Assembly (NCBI GenBank): GCA_944383945.1
Contig: CALWRL010000024.1
Coordinates: 1 to 9,293, forward strand
Length of the DNA: 9,293 nucleotides
Source of the DNA: an uncultured Clostridia bacterium
GTDB taxonomy: Bacteria > Bacillota > Clostridia > Christensenellales > UBA1242
Reading direction: 5' to 3'
The position numbers were made by a program, and so were the translations under genes. Below are positions 1-7,388 of this stretch, in pieces (the stretch's first letter is position 1; each line of letters opens with the position of its first letter). Below the pieces are notes generated by a model. The model worked only from the letters and a program-made list of their open reading frames with translations, searched no databases and was not told the origin of the DNA.

Positions 1-2139
1 TTTACCTTTTAATATAAACTTTTTCTCATCATATATATAATCATCTGCTGGTAAATTTTCAATTTTAACAATACCTTCAACCGTGTTTTCTAGTTCAACA
101 AAAATTCCAAAACTTGAAACGCCAGAAATTTTTCCTTCATAAACGCTTCCAATTTTATCTTCCATAAATTTTGCTTTAAATAAATCATCCGAATCTCTTT
201 CAGCTTGGTCTGCCTTTCTTTCTCTTTCGCTAGATTGAAGAGCGGAATCAATAACAAACTCTTCCAAATCATAGTTGCTTTTAAATTTATTTCTAATTAA
301 ATTAGTTGGTAAATTATCACTTTCCAAAATTCCACCATTGCAAACAAGCAAAGCTTCCTTAATTATTCTATGAATTGTTAAATCTGGATATCTCCTTATT
401 GGAGAAGTAAAATGACAATAATATTGCAACGCAAGCCCAAAATGGCCCAAACATTGTTCGCTGTAAATTGCCTTTTCCAAAGCACGAAGTATAAGCTTGC
501 TTCCAACATCAGAAAAATCTGTTTGTTTTGTTTTGTTTAAAATTTTTTGAATGTATATTGGCGAAATTTTCTTTTCCGCCTTAACATCAACCCCTAAGTT
601 CTCTAACGCTAAAACAACTTCGTTAATTCTTGTTTTTGAAGGTTCGCCGTGAATTCTGTAAACAAAAGGTAAATCAAGTTTACTAAAAATTTCTGCTATA
701 ACACGGTTTGCCAAAACCATGAAGTTTTCAATTATTTTATATGATATAACCCTCTCTCTTCGTTTAACATCAACAATTTTGTTATCAACAATATCGAAAT
801 ATGTTTCTGGCAAATCTAAATCTAGCGCACCAGCAGCTTTGCGCTTGGCCGATAACTTTTCGCTTAATTCTTCCATATCAAAAAGCATCGCCTGAACATC
901 TTTATCAATTTCTTGATTGAAATATTGTTTGATATCATTGGAATCTAAAATTTTATTAGTTGGTAAAGAAGAGTTTAAAACATTTTGAACTTGATTGTAA
1001 GTTAACCTTGCCTTGCTTTTAATAACACTTTCAAAAACTCTGCTTGAAACAACCTCTGCAAACTTGTTTAATGTTATTTCAACGCTTAAAGCAAGTTTTT
1101 CTTCATTTGGATTTAATGAACAAAGATTGTTAGAAAGAATTTGCGGAAGCATTGGGTAAACTCTTCCAGGAATGTAAACGCTTGTTCCTCTTATAAATGC
1201 TTCTTTGTCTATTTCACCCTTATATTTAACATAGTGTCCAACATCTGCAATGTGAACGCCAAGAACAATATTTTCGCCATCTTTTTCAAGGCTAATTGCA
1301 TCATCTAAGTCTTTTGCGTCTTCCCCATCAATTGTAACAATTAATTTATTTGTTAAATCAACCCTTCTTTGCTTTTCAAACTGGTAATCAACTTTTAAAT
1401 TGTTTGCCTCAACCAAAACCTTTTCAGGAAACTCACTTGGAATTTGATTTTCACACAAAATTGATATAACACCCTGTTCAACATCATCGCCAAATAAAAT
1501 TTTAACAACTCTTCCAACAGGCAACCCCTTTCCTTCTGGTTGAAATGTTAATTCAACAACAACCCTGTCGCCGTCTTTTGCATCTTTTAAATCTCTGTTT
1601 GGAATTAAAACAGGTTTAGAAAACTTTGGATTGTCCGCTATTAAATAGTAGTTTTCACTATCTAACCTATTACCCTTAAAAACTGAATTGTTCCCGCAAA
1701 CAATTTTTCCAACAATGTTTTTGTTGCCTCTTTTAAGAATTTTATAAACAACCCCACTGTCTTTTCCTTCAAGACGATATAAAACTTCGTCACCATCTAA
1801 TGCTCCAAAAAGCATGCTTGCAGGAACAAAAACATCTTGATATTCGCCCTTTTTAACCTCAAACCCCATAAGACCTTTAATTGATGGAGAAATAAAAGCA
1901 AAACCTTTCGGATTGCCGTTAACAACTCCTTTAAAAAGACCAACATCTCTAGGTTGCAAAAGTTGGTGTTTGCTATCTTCTACAAGTTCACCATCTTGCA
2001 ACATTTTGTTAACACATTTAGCAATGTTTTCAACTTTTTCATTTAACTTTTCAGAAAGCAACGAAAATAACTGCCCAAAACTTTTATAATTTAATTTACC
2101 ATTTTTAATTTCAAAAAAAATTCGCTCATGAAGTTTCAT
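1..2139 (-). CDS. rnr: Ribonuclease R, 3'-5' exoribonuclease (3' end cut by window edge)
   Basis: RNase R is a processive hydrolytic 3'-5' exoribonuclease that degrades structured RNA in the cytoplasm and serves in RNA quality control. The frame is open for 713 codons with no stop before the left edge. Order: N-terminal winged-helix-like region (about 1-65), two cold-shock/OB domains (about 70-210), RNB catalytic domain (about 250-600), and the start of an S1 domain (from about 662). The metal-binding aspartate cluster reads IDGEDAKDLDDA, with D271, D277, D279 and D280 falling where family members carry their catalytic aspartates. PMLPQILSN (about 325-335) and FTSPIRRYPDL (about 575-585) are further RNB hallmarks. 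The ATG at 2137-2139 has no Shine-Dalgarno sequence; the start is chosen because MKLHERIFFEI begins the usual N-terminal domain. It lies 36 bases after secG, a common Firmicute pairing often followed by smpB, which would be outside the window. Confidence 0.97.
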   Translation of the reverse strand, partial: MKLHERIFFEIKNGKLNYKSFGQLFSLLSEKLNEKVENIAKCVNKMLQDGELVEDSKHQLLQPRDVGLFKGVVNGNPKGFAFISPSIKGLMGFEVKKGEYQDVFVPASMLFGALDGDEVLYRLEGKDSGVVYKILKRGNKNIVGKIVCGNNSVFKGNRLDSENYYLIADNPKFSKPVLIPNRDLKDAKDGDRVVVELTFQPEGKGLPVGRVVKILFGDDVEQGVISILCENQIPSEFPEKVLVEANNLKVDYQFEKQRRVDLTNKLIVTIDGEDAKDLDDAISLEKDGENIVLGVHIADVGHYVKYKGEIDKEAFIRGTSVYIPGRVYPMLPQILSNNLCSLNPNEEKLALSVEITLNKFAEVVSSRVFESVIKSKARLTYNQVQNVLNSSLPTNKILDSNDIKQYFNQEIDKDVQAMLFDMEELSEKLSAKRKAAGALDLDLPETYFDIVDNKIVDVKRRERVISYKIIENFMVLANRVIAEIFSKLDLPFVYRIHGEPSKTRINEVVLALENLGVDVKAEKKISPIYIQKILNKTKQTDFSDVGSKLILRALEKAIYSEQCLGHFGLALQYYCHFTSPIRRYPDLTIHRIIKEALLVCNGGILESDNLPTNLIRNKFKSNYDLEEFVIDSALQSSERERKADQAERDSDDLFKAKFMEDKIGSVYEGKISGVSSFGIFVELENTVEGIVKIENLPADDYIYDEKKFILKGK

Positions 2140-2145
2140 AAGCAA

Positions 2146-2173
2146 ATTTTAACACATCAAAACTTTTTTTCAA
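2146..2173 (-). promoter_or_regulatory. Predicted promoter of rnr, positioned for a leaderless mRNA
   Basis: On the minus strand a TTGAAA box (2168-2173, 5 of 6 to consensus) is followed after 16 bases by TAAAAT (2146-2151, 5 of 6). Only six bases separate the -10 box from the rnr ATG. Transcription would therefore start at or within a base or two of the start codon, which fits the absence of a Shine-Dalgarno site. The match is made by eye in AT-rich DNA, so chance occurrence is possible. Confidence 0.5.
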
Positions 2174-2175
2174 AA

Positions 2176-2472
2176 TTAAAAAGCGTTTTCAACAACAATG
2201 GCAATAAAGAAAAGAACTATTGAAATAGCAATTATAGATGCCATAGCAATTGTAATTTTTTTCAAAATGCCTTCTTTTGTTTTCCCCTTGTTTTGCGAAT
2301 AATAACTTTCTTGCGCGCCTGTAATAGCGTTAGACCCGCCTTCTTGGCTTTCTTGCATCAACGCAGTAACGATTAAAGTTATTGCAGCAGCTGCAATAAT
2401 AAACATTAAAACATACCTAATTATTGGAAAAGAATTTGAAATCCAAGTAGGTGTTAATCCTAAAAAACTCAT
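2176..2472 (-). CDS. secG: Preprotein translocase subunit SecG
   Basis: SecG is the small accessory subunit of the SecYEG protein-export channel in the cytoplasmic membrane. The 98-residue product has two hydrophobic helices (about 17-39 and 69-95) separated by a polar loop. The segment LMQESQEGGSNAITGA at the end of helix 1 matches the family pattern of Leu-Gln followed by a Gly-rich stretch, and KEGILKKITI leads into helix 2 as usual. It is somewhat longer than the typical 70-80 residues, mainly at the N-terminus. The start is fixed by an AAGGAG ribosome site at 2478-2483, five bases upstream of the ATG. It lies between an 82-residue membrane protein gene and rnr; the secG-rnr order is common in Firmicutes. 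Confidence 0.9.
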   Translation of the reverse strand: MSFLGLTPTWISNSFPIIRYVLMFIIAAAAITLIVTALMQESQEGGSNAITGAQESYYSQNKGKTKEGILKKITIAMASIIAISIVLFFIAIVVENAF

Positions 2473-2494
2473 AAAATCTCCTTAAAGCTTTGCA

Positions 2495-2522
2495 ATTATA
2501 TCACATAAAAATAAAAAATCAA
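2495..2522 (-). promoter_or_regulatory. Predicted sigma-A-type promoter of secG
   Basis: The minus strand reads TTGATT (2517-2522, 4 of 6) then 16 bases then a perfect TATAAT (2495-2500). Transcription would start near 2488, leaving a leader of about 16 bases that contains the AAGGAG ribosome site. This suggests secG can be transcribed independently of the upstream 82-codon gene. Confidence 0.6.
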
Positions 2523-2529
2523 ACTTTTT

Positions 2530-2778
2530 TTAAGCGTATGTTGCCGTGCAAACAAGCGCTGTTAAGGCTCCAAATAAAACCATGAAGACTAACGGCATAA
2601 CTCTAATTCTATTTTTATCTGCGCTATACATTGGCTTTAAAAAACGAATTAAACAAAGTAGTGTCAATAGCGATAAAAAAGTGATTATTAAAACAACAAT
2701 CGTGTTATCAAGCCCTCTAAAGAACTTGCAAATTGAATCCCACCAATCGTTTAGAAAACTATTTAAAAATAATCTCAT
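2530..2778 (-). CDS. Small two-helix membrane protein, function unknown
   Basis: I do not recognise this 82-residue protein. An amphipathic or aromatic-rich N-terminus (DWWDSICKFF, about 11-20) precedes two hydrophobic segments (about 27-47 and 61-80), separated by a short polar loop with basic residues (YSADKNRIR), so both ends are predicted on the same side of the membrane. A GAGGT ribosome site at 2784-2788 lies five bases from the ATG and supports the call over the opposite-strand frame covering the same bases. It is transcribed in the same direction as secG, 57 bases upstream of it, with a promoter in between. A link with protein export is suggested only by proximity. Confidence 0.65.
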   Translation of the reverse strand: MRLFLNSFLNDWWDSICKFFRGLDNTIVVLIITFLSLLTLLCLIRFLKPMYSADKNRIRVMPLVFMVLFGALTALVCTATYA

Positions 2779-2794
2779 AATCTACCTCGCCTCC

Positions 2795-2823
2795 ATTATA
2801 TATTATATTTGGTATAAATGCAA
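2795..2823 (-). promoter_or_regulatory. Predicted promoter of the 82-codon membrane protein gene
   Basis: The minus strand shows TTGCAT (2818-2823, 3 of 6), 17 bases, then TATAAT (2795-2800, perfect). A second TATAAT copy lies at 2802-2807 but has no good -35 box at 17 bases. The shared spacer with the divergent plus-strand promoter is only 120 bases between start codons. Confidence 0.45.
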
Positions 2824-2843
2824 GATTTTTTATAAAAAGACTA

Positions 2844-2872
2844 TTGACAAAAAATGTTATATGGAATATAAT
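2844..2872 (+). promoter_or_regulatory. Consensus sigma-A promoter of the 122-codon gene
   Basis: TTGACA (2844-2849) and TATAAT (2867-2872) are both perfect consensus hexamers separated by the ideal 17 bases. Transcription should start near 2879, giving a leader of about 20 bases containing AAGGAG at 2888-2893, five bases before the ATG. This is the strongest promoter-plus-ribosome-site combination in the window and predicts high constitutive expression unless a repressor acts. I see no clear operator palindrome. Confidence 0.85.
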
Positions 2873-2898
2873 TTTAAAAAAAGAAATAAGGAGTTAGT

Positions 2899-3267
2899 AT
2901 GGCTATATATAATTTTAAAACAGAAGCAACAAAGATAAGATTTACTATTAACACAAATAAGACACAACAAACCGATGCTGAATTTCTTGCTCGTGGCGAT
3001 AAATACGAAGTTTTTATAAAAAACATATTCTATAAATTTCAAGGAAACCTTTCGCCAAATCAAATTAAACAACTTGATGTTTTATTAAGAGATTTAACAA
3101 GACCATATTGCAGCAATCGTATAGATTTGAATTTAGACGAAGTTGCTAATCTTGGAGATCTTAATAATGACAATAAAGCAACATTGATGTTAAAAACATT
3201 GTCTAATATATATGATAAGTACCAAGAGTATAAAAGCGAATTCACTCAAAGCTCCCAAACACTTTAA
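2899..3267 (+). CDS. Hypothetical 122-residue cytoplasmic protein, strongly expressed signals
   Basis: I do not recognise this protein. It has no signal peptide or membrane segment. The N-terminal third (about 1-50) looks beta-rich with alternating hydrophobic residues (MAIYNFK, KIRFTIN, KYEVFIKNIFYKF). The rest looks helical (SPNQIKQLDVLLRDL at 52-66; a C-terminal helix about 94-115), ending in a Ser/Thr/Gln tail. It has a single cysteine (C71). The start is set by AAGGAG five bases upstream and the consensus promoter before it. It is the only plus-strand gene in the window, facing the 418-codon gene and sharing its terminator, and divergent from the secG cluster. The real-gene call rests on these expression signals, because no homology is recognised. 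Confidence 0.8.
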   Translation: MAIYNFKTEATKIRFTINTNKTQQTDAEFLARGDKYEVFIKNIFYKFQGNLSPNQIKQLDVLLRDLTRPYCSNRIDLNLDEVANLGDLNNDNKATLMLKTLSNIYDKYQEYKSEFTQSSQTL

Positions 3268-3274
3268 TTAAATT

Positions 3275-3304
3275 AAAAAAACAACCTAAATAGGTTGTTT
3301 TTTT
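3275..3304. terminator. Bidirectional intrinsic terminator between convergent genes
   Basis: Arms 3275-3288 and 3291-3304 are perfect inverted repeats (core ACAACC / GGTTGT). They are flanked by an A-tract on the left and a T-tract on the right, so a hairpin followed by a U-run forms on either strand. It ends the plus-strand 122-codon gene (stop 3265-3267). It also overlaps the stop codon (3303-3305) of the minus-strand 418-codon gene. Confidence 0.9.
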
Positions 3305-4559
3305 ACATTTCAAACCCTTTGTCCCCAATTGTTTTTTTGAAATTAATTTCAATGTTTTTCTCGCTTTGTTTTATGCTAACCTGAGTTGCAACTAAAACAC
3401 TACTAGAAATTTTATCAATTAAACTATAAATATTTTCAAGTTTATTTTCTTTTGTTTTAGTTTTAGCTATATTTTTGTCTTGCAAACTTTTTTTCTCAGA
3501 ACTTTGGTTTTCTTTGTAATTATTAAACTGTTGTTTTTTGCTGTTGTCAAAGTAATAAACTTCTCCGCTTTTAGCTGAACCTTTTTTTACCGCTTTTTTA
3601 GCAACAACTTTTGCTTTTCCAGCTTTTTTCTTTTTTCCACCGCCCGAAGAACCACCGCTTTTAACTTGTGTTTTAGGCGCATCTTGTTTTTTCTTTATAG
3701 CTTCTTTTGGCGCAGCAATTAGTTCTTCATGCATCTCGCTATATTTGCTTAAATATTTTTTGAACGCATTGTTAAGTAAATTTGAAACATTTTCATCTTT
3801 TTGTTGATGAATTGCACTTTTTAATATTGAAACAAGCATGTTTTTAACAAGAATGTAATAGTTATCTTTTGAGATTTTATCTTTTAAAAGCAACAAACCT
3901 TCTCCATATTTCCTTAAAACATATTCAGAAAATTTGCTTGGATTTGCTCTTAAAATTGCCAATATCTCATCAACAAAACCAGAAGATATAAAGTCATACA
4001 TTGCTATTCTATTTTTCTTTAAACCCTTAATAAGTTTTAAGCGTTGCAATATTGCCAACATAACTTCTTCATCAATTTCATCGCCAAGCTCAGACTTTTC
4101 AACAATGTTAAATACTTTAAAAGCTTTTTTTATAAAGAAACTATCCGCATCATCTTTATATGTTGCAACAATGGTTTTTAAAATTTCTTGCTCGCCTTCT
4201 GGCTTTTCACAAAATTCAATAAATCTTAAAGTTGCAATTTTTTTATCTTCCGCTTTTAAATCTTCAATAACAAGAGTTAACTTAAATTCTCCGTCTGTAT
4301 ATGGCTCCACTATTACATATTTGTTTTCAATTCTATCAACAACATATTTTTTTGTTTTAACAAGTTCAACTAAAAAATTTTTTTCTATTACATATTTGCC
4401 TAATTTATCAAAGTGGCCAAGAAGAGAATTTTCAATTATCAAATCATTTTGCAAAGTTTTATAGTATGAAATATCAATAGGATTAGTTAATACTTTTCCC
4501 GTTTCTCTGTTTTTATATTCAATTTTCTCTTCAACAATTTTTTCTTCTTTGTTTTCCAT
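3303..4559 (-). CDS. Hypothetical 418-residue charged protein with Lys/Gly-rich basic segment
   Basis: I do not recognise a family. The product is soluble and highly charged. Residues 1-115 mix strands and helices, and residues about 120-280 look helical (for example EEVMLAILQRLKLIKGL at 164-180). Residues about 285-332 form a low-complexity basic stretch with SGGSSGGGKKKKAGKAK (301-317) followed by AKKAVKKGSAKSG, resembling histone-H1-like or ribosomal-protein tails. The C-terminus (about 375-418) returns to a mixed pattern. The basic stretch could bind nucleic acid or rRNA; that is inference from composition only. The ATG at 4557-4559 follows prfA by 41 bases and has no Shine-Dalgarno site, so it is probably co-transcribed with prmC-prfA. 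The frame is long and intact, so it is a real gene, but its role is unknown. Confidence 0.8.
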   Translation of the reverse strand: MENKEEKIVEEKIEYKNRETGKVLTNPIDISYYKTLQNDLIIENSLLGHFDKLGKYVIEKNFLVELVKTKKYVVDRIENKYVIVEPYTDGEFKLTLVIEDLKAEDKKIATLRFIEFCEKPEGEQEILKTIVATYKDDADSFFIKKAFKVFNIVEKSELGDEIDEEVMLAILQRLKLIKGLKKNRIAMYDFISSGFVDEILAILRANPSKFSEYVLRKYGEGLLLLKDKISKDNYYILVKNMLVSILKSAIHQQKDENVSNLLNNAFKKYLSKYSEMHEELIAAPKEAIKKKQDAPKTQVKSGGSSGGGKKKKAGKAKVVAKKAVKKGSAKSGEVYYFDNSKKQQFNNYKENQSSEKKSLQDKNIAKTKTKENKLENIYSLIDKISSSVLVATQVSIKQSEKNIEINFKKTIGDKGFEM

Positions 4560-4569
4560 ACTATTTTAT

Positions 4570-4598
4570 ATATTAAACTATAAAAAATTAAAAATCAA
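4570..4598 (-). promoter_or_regulatory. Weak candidate promoter before the 418-codon gene
   Basis: The minus strand has TTGATT (4593-4598, 4 of 6), 17 bases, then TAATAT (4570-4575, 4 of 6). A TATAAA box at 4565-4570 overlaps it nearer the ATG but has no -35 partner. Transcription would start only a few bases before the ATG, fitting the missing Shine-Dalgarno. The match quality is low and AT-rich DNA makes such matches easy. Confidence 0.25.
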
Positions 4599-4600
4599 GA

Positions 4601-5671
4601 CTAGTTGAGCGCTTGTTCCAATTTCCTTTTTTGGTCGTCCAATTCTAGATTTTCAATCATCTCATCTAAATTCCCGTCCAAGAAATCTTCCAAAGCGTAG
4701 ATAGTGTAATTTATTCTGTGATCTGTAACTCTTCCTTGTGGATAGTTATAAGTTCTAATTCTCTCACACCTTTCCGCATTGCCAACTTGACTTTTTCTGT
4801 TTTCGCTGTACTCTTTATCTATTTGAGATTTATAAAATTCATATAACTTAGATTTTAAAATTTGGAATGCTCTTTCACGGTTTTTAATTTGCGACCTTTC
4901 ATCTTGACAAGCAACAACAATACCTGTTGGCAAGTGAGTTATTCTAATTGCCGAATCAGTTTTGTTAACATGCTGTCCACCCGCACCGCTACTTCTGTAT
5001 GTATCAATTCTTAAATCTTTGTCTAAAATTTCAAAATCAACTTCTTCAACTTCTGGCAAAACAGCAACAGTGGCCGTTGATGTGTGAACCCTGCCCTGAG
5101 ATTCGGTTTCTGGAACACGCTGAACTCTGTGAACCCCGCTTTCATATTTTAATTTTGAATAAGCACCTTTCCCGCTTATGATAAACGAACACTCCTTAAC
5201 TCCGCCAATTTCTGTTTCAGAATAATCAGCAATTTCAACCTTCCATCTTTTTCTTTCAGCATATCTGCAGTACATTTTTAATAAAACAGCACCAAACAAT
5301 GCCGATTCTTCACCGCCAACCCCAGGTCTTATTTCAATAATAACGTTGCTATCATCATTTTCATCTTTAGGAAGAAGAAGAATTTTAATTTTTTCTTCCA
5401 ATTCTTCAATTTTCTTCTTGCAACTTTTTTCTTCTTCTTTAAAAAGTTCAACAATTTCGGCGTCAGTTTCGTTTTTTATTGTTTGTTGAACGCTATTATA
5501 TTCATTAATTAATTTTTCAAGTTCGTCATGAGCTTCTGCAATTTCTTCTAAGCCAGCACGCTCTTTAACAAGTTTTTTCCACTCTTTTTGGTCTGCAATA
5601 ATTTCAGGCTTAGAAATAAGTTCGGTTAACTCATCAAATCTTTTTTTAATTATAGCTGTTTTTTCTATCAT
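4601..5671 (-). CDS. prfA: Peptide chain release factor 1 (RF1)
   Basis: RF1 recognises UAA and UAG in the ribosomal A site and triggers peptide release. The 356-residue length is normal. An N-terminal coiled-coil domain (about 1-100, rich in Glu/Lys) precedes the core, which holds the codon-recognition tripeptide PET (187-189, the PxT motif of RF1 as opposed to SPF of RF2). The catalytic GGQ is at 231-233 within SSGAGGQHVNKTDSA. Its glutamine is the residue methylated by PrmC, encoded immediately upstream. The start has an AAGGAT ribosome site at 5677-5682, five bases away, and lies 15 bases after the prmC stop, implying co-transcription. It is the only gene here ending in TAG, one of RF1's own codons. 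Confidence 0.98.
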   Translation of the reverse strand: MIEKTAIIKKRFDELTELISKPEIIADQKEWKKLVKERAGLEEIAEAHDELEKLINEYNSVQQTIKNETDAEIVELFKEEEKSCKKKIEELEEKIKILLLPKDENDDSNVIIEIRPGVGGEESALFGAVLLKMYCRYAERKRWKVEIADYSETEIGGVKECSFIISGKGAYSKLKYESGVHRVQRVPETESQGRVHTSTATVAVLPEVEEVDFEILDKDLRIDTYRSSGAGGQHVNKTDSAIRITHLPTGIVVACQDERSQIKNRERAFQILKSKLYEFYKSQIDKEYSENRKSQVGNAERCERIRTYNYPQGRVTDHRINYTIYALEDFLDGNLDEMIENLELDDQKRKLEQALN

Positions 5672-5686
5672 AATAAATCCTTAACA

Positions 5687-7381
5687 TTATTTTTTACTAG
5701 CAATAACTATTCTGTCATTTCCGCTGTAATCTTTTTTTATTCTAATATTTTTAAAATTATTTTGCAAGAGTTTTTTAACGCTTTGCCCTTGATTATATCC
5801 AATTTCAAGAACTAAAACTCCGTTATCTTTTAGAAATTTTAAGCAGTTGTTAGCAATTTCTTTGTAAAAAAATAGCCCATCTTCTCCGCCATCTAAAGAT
5901 ATTAAGGGATCATATTTTTTAACTTCTTCATCAAGCGTTAAAATATCTTTAGAACAAATGTATGGCGGATTAGAAACAATAACATCAAATTTTTCGTGTT
6001 TAAACGATTTAAAAATGTCAGATTCAATAAATTTAATTTTCGCATTGTGTTTTTTTGCATTTTTCTTTGCAACTTCAAGGGCTTGTTTGGAAATATCGCT
6101 TGCATAAACATTTGAGTTAGTTTCTAACGCAATAGTTATTGCTATAACTCCACTTCCTGTCATTAAATCTAAAACTTTTGCTCGCTTATTAATTTTTTTA
6201 ATTTCTTGGATTGCTTGTTCAACAACAAGTTCTGTCTCTTGCCTTGGAGATAACACATTGTTGTTAACATAAAACTCTCGTCCATAAAAATCACACCTGT
6301 TAAAAATTTTCGAAATTGGAATCCTCTGCTCCCTCTTTTCTAAGGCAAGTTTTATTTTTTCATATTGCTCGTTGCTTATATGCGTTAACAATTTCAAATC
6401 GCTTAAACCAATGTTTAAAGAATTAGCAATCAACCATTCTGCCTCTAAATCATCAACAATTCCAGCATCACAAAGCCTGCGTTTAACCTCGCACAAAACA
6501 ACACTAAACGCAATTTGCTGTTTGTTCTCTTTAACAATTCGTTCTTCGTTTTCTTCCATTAACATAACCTCGTTCATCGCAGAAAAAGCAATTTCTCTCT
6601 CGGTTTGTGTAGGCTTTTCGCCGGTTAAATAAGCAATTGGATTAATTATTAATTTTAAGAATAAACAATCTTTAAATTCAATAAGTTTTAAAATTTCATA
6701 AACAATTCCTAAACAAACAATAATTATTCCAAAATTTATTAAAAATTTAAGAAAGAAATTTATTTCTAACACAATAAATGATAACACAAAAGAAGAAATT
6801 ATAAAACTCCAAACAAGAAAATTTAAATAATTTGTTGACAAATAATAACTATTTATTTTTTTATTTTTAAAAGAAGCAAGCGCCAAATTACAAGCGGAAT
6901 TATTTCTGTAAAATTGTCTAATGCTAGGTATTAGTTTTAAACTTAAAAGCATTAAAATGAAAAATAATATTCTTGTAATGCCAACTATAAAACCAGCCAA
7001 ATAAACATTTAATTCATTAGCTAGCATTATTTTAAATAAAAAATTTGGAATTAAAAATAATGAAACAAAACTTATAACAGCTAAACAAATTCCAATCACT
7101 GTTAATGTTACAACACCTAATGACATTTTTAACTTTTTTTTATGTTTATTTCGATTTTTATCATTCAAAAACACTCCTGATTTATTAATCGAAATAATAA
7201 ACAAATAAATTCCAATAAATGAAAAATAAATTCCTCTAATAAAAGGAAAATTAATTCCAAAAAAATTTTTCTTTTTTTTAAATGAAACAATTTCTATCTT
7301 ACCTTTATCGCTAACCCACGATATTACGCCATTTTTTCCTTTAACTGCCGCTGTTCCATTTATAATAGGAAAAAAATTCAT
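5687..7381 (-). CDS. prmC: Fusion: DUF1385 (YqhQ-like) membrane domain + PrmC release-factor methyltransferase
   Basis: The 564-residue product (numbered from the ATG at 7379-7381) has two parts. Residues about 1-275 are a divergent DUF1385 membrane protein with hydrophobic segments near 48-66, 89-115, 126-150, 188-212 and 215-232, and the family-like end TGEKPTQTEREIAFSAM. Residues about 280-564 are PrmC, which N5-methylates the GGQ glutamine of release factors using S-adenosylmethionine. The PrmC half shows SPRQETELVVEQ (378-389), the SAM loop LDLMTGSGVIAI (404-415), catalytic NPPY (471-474) and GGEDGLFFYKE (498-508). In Clostridium-like genomes DUF1385, prmC and prfA are separate consecutive genes, so fusion is unusual. 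The DUF1385 hallmark HGAEHK is replaced by NNSACN (about 161-166). Neither this ATG nor an in-frame TTG 12 codons upstream has a Shine-Dalgarno. The TTG lies in a terminator-like hairpin and is disfavoured. Confidence 0.9.
   Translation of the reverse strand: MNFFPIINGTAAVKGKNGVISWVSDKGKIEIVSFKKKKNFFGINFPFIRGIYFSFIGIYLFIISINKSGVFLNDKNRNKHKKKLKMSLGVVTLTVIGICLAVISFVSLFLIPNFLFKIMLANELNVYLAGFIVGITRILFFILMLLSLKLIPSIRQFYRNNSACNLALASFKNKKINSYYLSTNYLNFLVWSFIISSFVLSFIVLEINFFLKFLINFGIIIVCLGIVYEILKLIEFKDCLFLKLIINPIAYLTGEKPTQTEREIAFSAMNEVMLMEENEERIVKENKQQIAFSVVLCEVKRRLCDAGIVDDLEAEWLIANSLNIGLSDLKLLTHISNEQYEKIKLALEKREQRIPISKIFNRCDFYGREFYVNNNVLSPRQETELVVEQAIQEIKKINKRAKVLDLMTGSGVIAITIALETNSNVYASDISKQALEVAKKNAKKHNAKIKFIESDIFKSFKHEKFDVIVSNPPYICSKDILTLDEEVKKYDPLISLDGGEDGLFFYKEIANNCLKFLKDNGVLVLEIGYNQGQSVKKLLQNNFKNIRIKKDYSGNDRIVIASKK
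6557..6571 (-). promoter_or_regulatory. Internal ribosome site and ATG for a possible stand-alone PrmC
   Basis: Inside the fusion, GAGG (minus strand, 6568-6571) lies eight bases upstream of an in-frame ATG (6557-6559). Starting there gives MEENEERIVKEN and a product of 290 residues, close to the usual 280-290 of free PrmC, beginning right at the domain boundary. The upstream frame has no stop, so both the fusion and free PrmC could be made. Confidence 0.45.
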
Positions 7382-7388
7382 AATTAAA

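Noticed and set aside
2546..2938. Plus-strand open frame of about 130 codons overlapping the 82-codon membrane gene and the start of the 122-codon gene
   Set aside because: It has no ribosome site, is Lys/Ile-rich without domain character, runs through the divergent promoters, and conflicts with two genes that have good expression signals.
3934..4464. Plus-strand open frame of 176 codons inside the 418-codon gene
   Set aside because: Ser/Phe/Ile-rich composition typical of the complement of a Lys/Glu-rich gene, with no ribosome site or promoter.
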